DNA of 5,619 nucleotides from CANHEE01 sp043777755 (GTDB lineage: Bacteria > Bacteroidota > Bacteroidia > Chitinophagales > Saprospiraceae). Within the stretch, counting starts at the first letter, position 1. Every line of letters begins with the position of its first letter. A program made the position numbers and the translations under genes. Positions 1 through 5,619 of this stretch are shown here, in pieces. The notes beneath the pieces were generated by a model. It saw only the letters and a list, made by a program, of their open reading frames with translations. It was not told the origin of the DNA and did no database searches. Where the stretch lies: NCBI GenBank assembly GCA_043777755.1, contig JAYWHK010000346.1, forward strand, positions 1-5,619. Reading direction: 5' to 3'.

Positions 1-920
1 CCTACAATTGGGGCGGTGGAATCACTACTCAAAATCGTACTGGTTTGGCAGCAGGTACTTATACAGTGACTGTTACAGATGCAAATGGCTGTACAGCAAT
101 GTTCACAGCAACAATTATAGGCGTAAGCTATTGTACACCAATTCTGATCAATATCTACGAATATATTTCAAATATAGGTATAAATGGTATCAATAATACA
201 AGTGGTGCATCAAGTTTCAGCGATTTTACCAATGTTAATTTTTATGCTGCCAGTAATAGTACGGTCACAGCCAACCTAACAGCTTCATTCGTCAGTGGTA
301 GTGCTTATGATGAAAATTGGACAATATGGATTGACAAAAATAAGGATAATGTATTTACCAGTGGTGAAATAGTTGCTACTACGATCACTCCATTCACTGC
401 GCCAAGCAAAACTATTACTTTCCCATTAGGTATTTTACCTGCAGGAGCTTATCGTATGCGTGTTTTGATGCAGTATGGGAGTGGATTTATAACAAATCCT
501 TGCCCTAATAGTGGTTTCGGCGAAGCAGAAGATTATACGCTTAATGTTACGGCACCTATAACTACTGGTAATCTGGTTGTTAATCAAACGAATAACAATA
601 GCATTGGTTCTGTGAAGAATACGCCAATTTTTGAAGCACATTATATAGATTCAAATCCTGCGCCACGGGTTACAAATGAGATGCTCTTAACGCCCAATCC
701 AGCATCTGAATGGACAAAACTTAACTTTACAACGCCTATTTTGGCAAAAATAAACCTTAGTGTTTTTGATACAGCAGGAAGAACAATAGAACAACAATCT
801 TTTGACAATAGCAACGGCATCGAACTGAACCTTAACCATTACCTCAATGGGGTCTATATGGTAAAAATCAGCAGCGAAGATGGACAAAAATTTGTAAAAA
901 GATTGGTTGTACAAAAGTAA
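1..920 (+). CDS. 3' end of a large T9SS-secreted protein with SprB-like repeat, GEVED-like domain and type A sorting domain (5'-truncated)
   Basis: The reading frame is already open at base 3 and has no stop back to the window edge, so the gene begins upstream; the TTG at 45 lies inside a domain and is not the start. About 305 residues are visible. Bases 3-122 encode one SprB-like repeat unit, ending in the typical TYTVTVTDANGCT motif. Bases about 129-560 resemble a GEVED domain, with YCTP at its start, an acidic W-I-D-x-N-K-D stretch and the signature GEAEDYTL at 519-542. A linker of about 40 residues follows. Bases 675-917 match a T9SS type A C-terminal sorting domain: TPNPASEW, then VFDTAGRTI, then LNGVYMVKI and a basic end, KRLVVQK. 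In this family the sorting domain is removed as the protein crosses the outer membrane, leaving it secreted or surface-attached. The lost N-terminus probably carries a signal peptide, more repeats and perhaps an enzyme or adhesin module. Its specific function cannot be told from this part. Confidence 0.92.
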   Translation, partial: YNWGGGITTQNRTGLAAGTYTVTVTDANGCTAMFTATIIGVSYCTPILINIYEYISNIGINGINNTSGASSFSDFTNVNFYAASNSTVTANLTASFVSGSAYDENWTIWIDKNKDNVFTSGEIVATTITPFTAPSKTITFPLGILPAGAYRMRVLMQYGSGFITNPCPNSGFGEAEDYTLNVTAPITTGNLVVNQTNNNSIGSVKNTPIFEAHYIDSNPAPRVTNEMLLTPNPASEWTKLNFTTPILAKINLSVFDTAGRTIEQQSFDNSNGIELNLNHYLNGVYMVKISSEDGQKFVKRLVVQK

Positions 921-965
921 AAATGTTAATCAATAGTAACTTTGAGTAAATTTTTGTGATTTTAC

Positions 966-1000
966 TAAGCCAGCTTCTTTTCTAAGGGCTGGCTTATTTT
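966..1000 (+). terminator. Rho-independent terminator after the T9SS protein gene
   Basis: A perfect 9-bp stem, TAAGCCAGC (966-974) pairing with GCTGGCTTA (988-996), encloses a 13-base loop and is followed by TTTT (997-1000). It lies 45 bases after the stop codon at 918-920, where the transcript should end. The T tract is short, but it is continued by an AT-only stretch in which CTTATTTT (993-1000) can pair with AAAATAAG (1003-1010). Confidence 0.75.
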
Positions 1001-1148
1001 AAAAAATAAGTAGTTTTTCTAAAATAATCGTTACTGTAAAATAATTTAATCTATTGAATACCAATACGTTATAAAATTTCATGCTTACAACTATTTACTT
1101 GCGACTACGGAACTATGGTTTCAATTATAAATCGTATTTAATAAAAAT

Positions 1149-1186
1149 AAAAAAGGACAAAATCGTAATGATTTTGTCCTTTTTTT
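1149..1186. terminator. Strong, probably bidirectional terminator hairpin
   Basis: A perfect 16-bp inverted repeat, AAAAAAGGACAAAATC (1149-1164) against GATTTTGTCCTTTTTT (1170-1185), encloses a 5-base loop, GTAAT. The A tract on the left and the T tract on the right give a U-rich tail on either strand, so it can act as an intrinsic terminator in both directions. It lies 229 bases past the nearest + strand stop codon and behind another terminator. No minus-strand gene ends here within the window. It may be a back-up terminator or the end of an unannotated small transcript. Confidence 0.8.
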
Positions 1187-1212
1187 GATGGACTGGAATA
1201 CTTGACTTGTCA

Positions 1213-1240
1213 CGAAGGACTCCTTTAGATGATGCCTTCG
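1213..1240. repeat. Imperfect inverted repeat in intergenic DNA
   Basis: CGAAGG (1213-1218) pairs with CCTTCG (1235-1240) around a 16-base loop, and an alternative small hairpin, AAGG-ACT-CCTT, lies inside it (1215-1225). GTCA occurs directly on both flanks. The more GC-rich composition (roughly 1208-1255) differs from the AT-rich surroundings. In style it resembles interspersed extragenic repeats common in Bacteroidota genomes, but that cannot be confirmed from one copy. Confidence 0.4.
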
Positions 1241-1419
1241 GTCACAATCACGTTCTTCTATACACGTCGGAAAGTGGTTTTGGGATTTTGTATTTATGTA
1301 AAATATTGAATACCAAGCGTTTGCAATATCTTTAATATCTAATCACCAATATCCGTTGTGTATATATGAATGTTTTTACTACCGCCTGTTGCGGCACAGG
1401 ATAGCGAAGCAGAACGAAT

Positions 1420-1520
1420 CTATACCAAGTATCACGTAGAGAAAAGGCACGCCTTTTCTCGCACTACGCAAGGCATACTAAACACGAGAAAAGGCATACC
1501 TTTTCTCTACGGGTGTATAG
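1420..1520. repeat. Foldback (MITE/REP-like) element with four alternating motif copies
   Basis: The motif GAGAAAAGG occurs four times in alternating orientation: + at 1439-1447, - at 1452-1460, + at 1486-1494 and - at 1499-1507. Copies 1 and 2 form a 10-bp hairpin (GAGAAAAGGC, spacer AC, GCCTTTTCTC), and copies 3 and 4 form a 9-bp hairpin with a 4-base loop. The outermost copies extend to a perfect 13-bp pair, CGTAGAGAAAAGG (1435-1447) with CCTTTTCTCTACG (1499-1511). Beyond a bulge, CTATAC (1420-1425) pairs with GTATAG (1515-1520). The whole can therefore fold as one long arm or as two side-by-side hairpins. It encodes no transposase. This arrangement is typical of interspersed palindromic repeats, although their mobility is unproven here. 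Confidence 0.7.
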
Positions 1521-1602
1521 TATTCACATTTTGTTTGTCCTCAAAAACGACATTTATTTTAATAGAAGCAATTAAGAAAGCGAAAAATTCTACTTTTTTA
1601 CT

Positions 1603-1610
1603 TACATTTG
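1603..1610 (+). promoter_or_regulatory. Bacteroidota-type -7 promoter element for the Smr protein gene
   Basis: TACATTTG matches the Bacteroidota -7 consensus TAnnTTTG exactly and lies 34 bases before the start codon at 1645. No clear TTTG -33 element stands at the expected distance, so the call rests on one box plus position. The implied leader is short and A-rich. GGAAGGA at 1618-1624 is too far from the ATG to serve as an ordinary ribosome binding site. Confidence 0.5.
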
Positions 1611-1644
1611 TCGCTACGGAAGGATATAAATAAAATTACACATT

Positions 1645-2691
1645 ATGTATTTTCAAATAGGACAACAAGTGGTGTTAAAATTCACTGGCGATGTAGGCGT
1701 GGTAACAGAGCTACACAGTGATGGAATGGTCGTGGTTTATGTGGCTGGCGAAGACATGAAAATACCTGTATATGAGGAAGATATTTCCTTGTTGAAGGAC
1801 TTTAAAGGTGTCGAAACTGTCAAAAAAGAAACAAAAATAAAGCCAGTTGATGCCGAAATGTTTCCCATCAAAACCCAATATGACATCATAACAAGTTTGG
1901 GTTTTCAATTGGTATTTGAAGAGGTCAAAAAGCACGAAATTATTGACCGTTATAAAATGTACCTCATTAACGATACTGACGAAGAGGCTATCTTTGTTTT
2001 TAAATTAAAAGTAAATGAGCGTCTTTTGATGGAAGTCGATGGGAAAAGTGAGCAATTTAGCGTACTTTTCTTGGGCGAAATGAATTATGACGACCTCAAT
2101 AATGGGCCCGTGGCTGACTTTGAATTTAGTAAAATAACAACGGCTGGTTTAGACGATGTGAAGCATAAAAGTCTGAAAATCAAGGCACAACAATTTTTTA
2201 AAAGTATTTTGACAGCTCCTTTATTGAACAAAGTCGTACATCATTTTGTGGTTTTTGAAAACTTAGATGCTACGATTATCGTTAAAAAAACGGAAGACCT
2301 TAAAACTTATACACAGCGCACTTCAAAACCATTGCCAACCATTTCTCCTGTACATAATCCGACGAAAATAGAGCCGTACAGAAACAAACACGATATTATG
2401 GAATTGGCAAACTTTAATTCGGAATTGGATTTGCACATTGAAAATTTGGTAAAAGAACATAAAAGTTTGACAAATTCCCAGATTTTGACCATACAATTGT
2501 CGCATTTTGACCGTTATGTAGAAAAAGCAATTCGTTTGGGCGTTGATAGGGTTTTTATTATTCATGGAATTGGAAAAGGGAAATTGCGAGATGCCATTAC
2601 GACACGTTTGATTCAAGAATATGACTTTCATACTTTCAAAAACGAATACCATCCAAGGTATGGATTTGGTGCGACTGAAATAATCTTTTAA
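1645..2691 (+). CDS. KOW/DUF2027 and Smr domain protein
   Basis: A 348-residue soluble protein without signal peptide or membrane segment. Residues about 4-50 look like a small KOW/SH3-like barrel (IGQQVVLKF, then GVVTEL, then MKIPVYEEDISLL). Residues about 70-230 form a beta-rich middle region with YKMYLINDTDEEAIFVF, matching DUF2027 proteins of Bacteroidota as I recall them. Residues about 260-348 are an Smr domain with both hallmarks: LDLH (D262, H264) and HGIGKGKLR (307-315). Smr domains are nucleic acid nucleases or binders; in E. coli SmrB the DLH motif is needed for mRNA cleavage at collided ribosomes, and MutS2 carries KOW plus Smr at its C-terminus. A role in RNA or ribosome surveillance is inference, and DNA is a possible alternative substrate. 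The ATG at 1645 puts the KOW-like strand at the N-terminus and follows the promoter closely. It is probably transcribed alone. Confidence 0.9.
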   Translation: MYFQIGQQVVLKFTGDVGVVTELHSDGMVVVYVAGEDMKIPVYEEDISLLKDFKGVETVKKETKIKPVDAEMFPIKTQYDIITSLGFQLVFEEVKKHEIIDRYKMYLINDTDEEAIFVFKLKVNERLLMEVDGKSEQFSVLFLGEMNYDDLNNGPVADFEFSKITTAGLDDVKHKSLKIKAQQFFKSILTAPLLNKVVHHFVVFENLDATIIVKKTEDLKTYTQRTSKPLPTISPVHNPTKIEPYRNKHDIMELANFNSELDLHIENLVKEHKSLTNSQILTIQLSHFDRYVEKAIRLGVDRVFIIHGIGKGKLRDAITTRLIQEYDFHTFKNEYHPRYGFGATEIIF

Positions 2692-2744
2692 TTTTTTTAA
2701 TCTACATTAACTAAATATTAATAGACTTTCTGTATAAATGGGCT

Positions 2745-2752
2745 TATTTTTG
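2745..2752 (+). promoter_or_regulatory. Bacteroidota-type -7 promoter element for the TlpA-like gene
   Basis: TATTTTTG fits TAnnTTTG and lies 56 bases before the ATG at 2809, in the 117-base gap after the Smr gene. A -33 TTTG is not evident; the nearest pyrimidine-rich stretch (TTTC at 2727-2730) is too close. The predicted leader of about 50 bases has no purine-rich Shine-Dalgarno sequence, which is usual in this phylum. Confidence 0.45.
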
Positions 2753-2808
2753 CATCAGTTTTTATCGTTTCAATAACCGTTTGTTTATACTCAACATTTT
2801 ATACAAAT

Positions 2809-4188
2809 ATGAAAATTTTCAGCTTATTGTCTTTCTCTTTTTTATTGTCTTTTTCAAACATTGTTTTGGCAAATGACAACGAAAAACAAATTACTGTTAC
2901 TTTAAATATTACGAATTGTCAAGGCGATTCTATCAATATTTATAAATTTGATGGTATTGTTTTCAATAGAGTTACCACCATTAGAAGTACTTCAAATGAC
3001 CATATTTTCAAATATACCATTCCAAAAGGTCGTCAAGAATTTCACTTTTTTGGACAAGGAGCGCAAGATTTGCGCCCATTGATTTTGGGGCAAGAAGAAA
3101 ATGTGAACATTGAAGGCAACTGTTATGCGCTCAAATCTTGGGTTATTAAAAATTCAAAGGTGAATATCGCTTATGAAGCAAGTATGCGTCGTTTGGGCGA
3201 ACTGATTACTGATGGTGAAGCTGCCTACCGCAATTATCAGTCAGCAAGTGGTGACCCAGCACGAAAGCCAGCGGCAGAAGCTGAATTGGTCGGTGTGGAC
3301 AGAAGAAAAGCACAATTTTTAGATTCTTTGCGTAAAAGCAATCCTTTTGTAGCGAAAATCGTTGCTTCTGGAACACTTTACAGCTACGCCATCAATGGAA
3401 AATCTAAATATGCTACGGAACAGGAGTTTTTTGCAAAAGAATATTTTAGTCAAATAGACTTCAAAGATGAAGAATACAGCTATTTGCCTACAACTTTTGA
3501 AATGTTTAAAAACTATACCAATACCATTCATGCGATGAGTATTACGCCAGAACAACAATATACGTATGTTGAAAACTGGTTGTCGAAGTTTCCTAAAAAT
3601 ACAAAAGCCTACAAATTGGCGTTGGGTGGTATCGTAACGAGTTTGATGCAGCGCAACCATATCAATTACATTACATTCGGTGAGCGTTATTGCAAAATGT
3701 ACGAAGCTGAAGAACCTAATGTCACCAACCAATTGGCTGGTCTGATTTTGCGTTCAAAAACTTTTATTACTGGTGTCGAAGCTCCTGATTTTGCTCAAAA
3801 TTCGCCAGAAGACCAAGCAATTTCGTTGAAATCATTGCGTGGAAAAATCGTTTTGATAGATTTCTGGGCAAGTTGGTGTGGCCCTTGTCGTCGTGAAAAC
3901 CCAAATGTTGTAGCAATGTACAACAAATACAATGCAAAGGGTTTTGATGTGATGAGTGTTAGTTTGGACAGTGACAAAAGCCGCTGGGTGGACGCTATTG
4001 CAAAAGATGGTTTGTTGTGGAAAAACCACGTTTCGGACTTGAAAGGTTGGCAGAACGGCGTTGCGCAAATGTATTCTGTAAGTTCTATTCCACAAACTTT
4101 ACTGATTGATAAAGAAGGAAAAATCATTGCCCGCAACCTTCGTGGTGAGCAATTGGGTGAGATTTTGAAAGGATATTTTGGAGAATAA
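2809..4188 (+). CDS. Exported TlpA-like thiol-disulfide oxidoreductase with DUF4369-like N-terminus
   Basis: A 459-residue protein. Residues 1-21 form a Sec signal peptide (MK start, a Leu/Phe/Ser-rich core and a VLA end, with likely cleavage after A21). There is no lipobox Cys, so it should be soluble in the periplasm rather than a lipoprotein. Residues about 25-115 are beta-rich and resemble DUF4369, the usual N-terminal partner of TlpA-type proteins in Bacteroidota. Residues about 120-315 are mainly helical. Residues about 322-459 form a thioredoxin-fold domain: APDF, then LRGKIVLIDFWASWCGPC with the redox pair C357/C360, and the cis-proline P428 in SSIPQTLLID. The family reduces or exchanges disulfides in exported proteins, for example during cytochrome c maturation or stress; the substrate is not evident from the neighbours. 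The gene stands alone, with gaps of 117 and 176 bases to its neighbours. Confidence 0.92.
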   Translation: MKIFSLLSFSFLLSFSNIVLANDNEKQITVTLNITNCQGDSINIYKFDGIVFNRVTTIRSTSNDHIFKYTIPKGRQEFHFFGQGAQDLRPLILGQEENVNIEGNCYALKSWVIKNSKVNIAYEASMRRLGELITDGEAAYRNYQSASGDPARKPAAEAELVGVDRRKAQFLDSLRKSNPFVAKIVASGTLYSYAINGKSKYATEQEFFAKEYFSQIDFKDEEYSYLPTTFEMFKNYTNTIHAMSITPEQQYTYVENWLSKFPKNTKAYKLALGGIVTSLMQRNHINYITFGERYCKMYEAEEPNVTNQLAGLILRSKTFITGVEAPDFAQNSPEDQAISLKSLRGKIVLIDFWASWCGPCRRENPNVVAMYNKYNAKGFDVMSVSLDSDKSRWVDAIAKDGLLWKNHVSDLKGWQNGVAQMYSVSSIPQTLLIDKEGKIIARNLRGEQLGEILKGYFGE

Positions 4189-4195
4189 AAAAATC

Positions 4196-4227
4196 AAAAT
4201 GTAAAACGCAAAATTTAAAATGTAAAA
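4196..4227. repeat. Short degenerate tandem repeat AAAATgTAAAA
   Basis: AAAATGTAAAA occurs at 4196-4206 and 4217-4227, with AAAATTTAAAA between them at 4210-4220, overlapping the last copy by four bases. It starts eight bases after the TlpA-like stop codon. No hairpin terminator is visible here. Such A-rich iterations are frequent between genes in Bacteroidota, and no function is implied. Confidence 0.45.
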
Positions 4228-4285
4228 GTAAGCTAACTAATTTAGCCCAATTATTTATTAATGTAGTAGTGTCTAAATAAATACA

Positions 4286-4364
4286 GTTATAAAATTTCGT
4301 AATCTATTGAAAATCAAGATGCTAATGACTTTTAGACTTACGACTTATTTACTCATGACTACTT
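4286..4364. repeat. Degenerate repeat-rich spacer before the exonuclease gene
   Basis: GTTATAAAATTTC (4286-4298) and AATCTATTGA (4301-4310) recur in the intergenic region near 1048-1080 in the opposite order. They are followed by GACT or GACTTA units at 4327, 4335, 4342 and 4357. No convincing TAnnTTTG promoter was found in this spacer, although the exonuclease gene must be transcribed from somewhere near it. Confidence 0.4.
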
Positions 4365-5087
4365 ATGAATTTTTTTACAAAATTTTTTACAAAAGAAAAA
4401 ATAAATATTCCTGCCGATGCGCCACGCTTCGTGCAGGAATATTTGCATTTATTTGAAAAAAAAGAAAAAAATCAAGGAAAGAAAAACATTTTAGATTGTC
4501 GTTTTGTTGTTTTTGATACAGAAGCAACTGGTTTTTATGTAGAAAAAGACAAAATGCTTTCGATTGGTGCGTTGGAATTGTTTGGTAAAAAAATCGAGGT
4601 AGAAAAGAGTTTTGAACTTTTTATTCAGCAAAATGATATTGTAGGAAATGAAGCGATTGATGTACATGGAATTTTAAAAAAAGGTAAAAAAATAAAAATT
4701 ACAGAACAAGAAGCTGTTGAGCAATTTATATCTTTTTGTGGCGATTCAATTTTAGTAGGGCATCATGTTGGTTTTGATATTGCACTGATAAACAAGCATT
4801 TACAACATTTTTATGGCGTAAAAATGCACAATAAAAGCATTGATACTGCTTTTTTAGCACAGCGCATTGCTGCTATGGACAATCCTTATTTAATGAAACG
4901 AAGCGAAGAATTGTCACTTGATTTTCTTGCAAAACAATACCGTATTGATACTGATGACCGCCACAAAGCCTTAGGCGATGCTTACATTACAGCCATTTTA
5001 TTTTTAAAATTAATTCAAAAAATAAAAGGAAATAAAATATCTTTGACGCTGGAAGATGTTTTGAGAGAAAAAGCATTCGGAATTTAA
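4365..5087 (+). CDS. DnaQ-like DEDDh 3'-5' exonuclease
   Basis: A 240-residue protein. An N-terminal Lys-rich segment of about 45 residues precedes a complete DEDDh exonuclease fold: motif I FDTEATG (D51, E53), motif II GHHVGFD (D138) and motif III HKALGDA (H200, D205). These acidic residues and the His coordinate two metal ions and remove nucleotides from 3' ends in this superfamily, which includes the epsilon proofreading subunit of DNA polymerase III. All five catalytic residues are present. It lacks polymerase, BRCT or GIY-YIG partners, so it may be a stand-alone epsilon paralogue, a repair exonuclease or an RNase; the substrate cannot be decided. An in-frame TGA at 4356-4358 makes the ATG at 4365 the first usable ATG. 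The first codons hold a perfect 12-base tandem repeat that duplicates FFTK. The next gene follows after 19 bases, suggesting co-transcription. Confidence 0.9.
   Translation: MNFFTKFFTKEKINIPADAPRFVQEYLHLFEKKEKNQGKKNILDCRFVVFDTEATGFYVEKDKMLSIGALELFGKKIEVEKSFELFIQQNDIVGNEAIDVHGILKKGKKIKITEQEAVEQFISFCGDSILVGHHVGFDIALINKHLQHFYGVKMHNKSIDTAFLAQRIAAMDNPYLMKRSEELSLDFLAKQYRIDTDDRHKALGDAYITAILFLKLIQKIKGNKISLTLEDVLREKAFGI
4371..4394 (+). repeat. Two tandem copies of a 12-base in-frame repeat
   Basis: TTTTTTACAAAA occurs at 4371-4382 and again at 4383-4394, directly after the start of the exonuclease gene, giving the peptide FFTKFFTK. The length is a multiple of three, so a gain or loss of a copy would keep the frame. 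Confidence 0.85.
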
Positions 5088-5106
5088 AATTATAAAACAG
5101 TTCACA

Positions 5107-5562
5107 ATGAAAATACAACCCGCTTCTTTTTTTAGAAGACTTATCGCTTATTTGATTGACACAATGCCGATTACGATTTTTGTAACGAGTATTGCCATGC
5201 TTTTTTTCGGCTTTGGAGCGTCCGTGGAAACATTCTTAAAAGACCCTACTGATTTTTCAGCAAGAAAAGATTTTCAGATAGAAACCCAGATTATTAGCTC
5301 GATTTGTACTGTTATCTGGATTATTTACTGTATCGTTATGGAAACCTCAGCGCAACAAGGTACTTTTGGTAAAAAAATAATGAACATAAAAGTTGTCAAT
5401 GCCAATGGTGAAAAACTCAGTTTTGAGCAAGCCTTCAAACGCAATACGACCAAAGTAGTTTCCATGTTGGTGCTTCACATCGGTTACATTTGGATGATTT
5501 TTGACCCAGCTCGCCAAACGTGGCATGACAAATTCGGAGAAGCGCACGTTGTAGGAGCGTAA
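5107..5562 (+). CDS. RDD-family integral membrane protein
   Basis: A 151-residue protein with the RDD family pattern. The N-terminal RRLIAYLID has R11 and D18 leading into membrane segment 1 (about 18-37). Membrane segment 2 spans about 62-78. The conserved GTFGKKIMNIKVV loop (85-97) is followed by a third hydrophobic segment (about 117-132) and the family's closing motif RQTWHDKF (136-143). RDD proteins are small inner-membrane proteins; some members have been linked to ion or solute transport, but most have no assigned function, and this one lacks extra domains that would give a hint. Its ATG lies 19 bases after the exonuclease stop codon, with no promoter between, so the two are probably one transcription unit. 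Whether they cooperate is unknown. Confidence 0.9.
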   Translation: MKIQPASFFRRLIAYLIDTMPITIFVTSIAMLFFGFGASVETFLKDPTDFSARKDFQIETQIISSICTVIWIIYCIVMETSAQQGTFGKKIMNIKVVNANGEKLSFEQAFKRNTTKVVSMLVLHIGYIWMIFDPARQTWHDKFGEAHVVGA

Positions 5563-5569
5563 AAAATTT

Positions 5570-5619
5570 CGTAGCGTTGGTATAATCCGTAGCGTTGGCA
5601 TTAATGCCAACGCTACGGA
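5570..5619. repeat. Perfect 34-base palindrome plus an 18-base-spaced direct repeat
   Basis: TCCGTAGCGTTGGCATT (5586-5602) is followed at once by its exact reverse complement (5603-5619), a perfect 17-bp inverted repeat with no spacer. CGTAGCGTTGG also occurs in direct orientation at 5570-5580 and 5588-5598, 18 bases apart. The block begins seven bases after the RDD stop codon and reaches the window edge, so it may continue. No T tract is visible after the stem on the + strand, so a terminator role is not shown. It resembles interspersed palindromic repeats. Confidence 0.75.

Larger units (their letters stand above)
921..1644. other. Long intergenic region without a convincing gene
   Basis: About 720 bases separate the T9SS protein from the Smr protein. 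I find no coding frame with recognisable protein features on either strand and no tRNA-like fold. The only + frame of any length (1370-1633) runs straight through the foldback element and looks like chance. The region holds two terminators, an imperfect inverted repeat at 1213-1240, the foldback element at 1420-1520, two copies of a 13-base box (TATTGAATACCAA at 1052-1064 and 1304-1316) and a promoter element at 1603-1610. The stretch 1001-1148 is AT-rich and otherwise featureless. Confidence 0.7.

Noticed and set aside
8..196. Tyr/Ser-rich small + strand frame at the window start
   Set aside because: It overlaps the SprB-like repeat in another frame; its composition is what a shifted reading of a Thr/Val/Gly-rich repeat gives.
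1420..1520. CRISPR array
   Set aside because: The motif copies alternate in orientation with unequal spacing, unlike same-direction repeats with uniform spacers, and no cas gene is present.
1370..1633. Possible 87-residue + strand gene
   Set aside because: It runs through the foldback element, so much of its sequence is repeat-derived. It shows no family resemblance or start signal, and it overlaps the promoter of the Smr gene.
3319..3732. 137-residue minus-strand open frame
   Set aside because: It lies entirely antisense to the well-supported TlpA-like gene, has no recognisable motif and looks like a shadow of its codon pattern.
3795..4136. 113-residue minus-strand open frame
   Set aside because: It is antisense to the thioredoxin domain, whose motifs prove the + strand frame is the real one.
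5347..5610. Minus-strand frame over the RDD gene end and the palindrome
   Set aside because: It is antisense to the conserved RDD C-terminal motif and begins inside the palindrome.
5586..5619. Rho-independent terminator for the exonuclease-RDD unit
   Set aside because: The stem is strong, but there is no loop and no T tract inside the window, so a terminator call is not supported by what can be seen.

Overview
This AT-rich window reads as chromosomal DNA from a Bacteroidota bacterium. The first gene ends in a type IX secretion (T9SS) type A C-terminal sorting domain, preceded by SprB-like and GEVED-like modules. Other pointers are a DUF2027+Smr protein, a thioredoxin-fold protein with a DUF4369-like N-terminus, the absence of clear Shine-Dalgarno sequences, and two matches to the Bacteroidota -7 promoter element TAnnTTTG. 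I cannot place it below phylum level. All recognisable genes are on the + strand.

Layout: (1) 1-920 is the 3' end of a large secreted or surface protein gene, followed by a hairpin terminator at 966-1000. (2) 921-1644 is about 720 bases without a convincing gene. It holds a second, very strong and bidirectional-looking terminator (1149-1186), an extragenic imperfect inverted repeat near 1213-1240, a 101-base foldback element built from four alternating copies of one motif (1420-1520), and a promoter for the next gene. (3) 1645-2691 encodes a KOW/DUF2027-Smr protein. (4) 2809-4188 encodes an exported TlpA-like thiol-disulfide oxidoreductase behind its own -7-like element. (5) 4189-4364 is a degenerate repeat-rich spacer. 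(6) 4365-5087 encodes a DEDDh (DnaQ-like) 3'-5' exonuclease, followed after 19 bases by (7) an RDD-family membrane protein, 5107-5562; these two probably form an operon. (8) A perfect 34-base palindrome lies at the extreme 3' end.

The genes look like unrelated housekeeping or accessory functions side by side: envelope (secreted adhesin-like protein, periplasmic redox protein, RDD membrane protein) and nucleic acid handling (Smr protein, exonuclease). I see no multi-gene defence system, CRISPR array, tRNA, rRNA or transposase. The most unusual material is the non-coding repeat content and the MutS2-tail-like architecture of the Smr protein.
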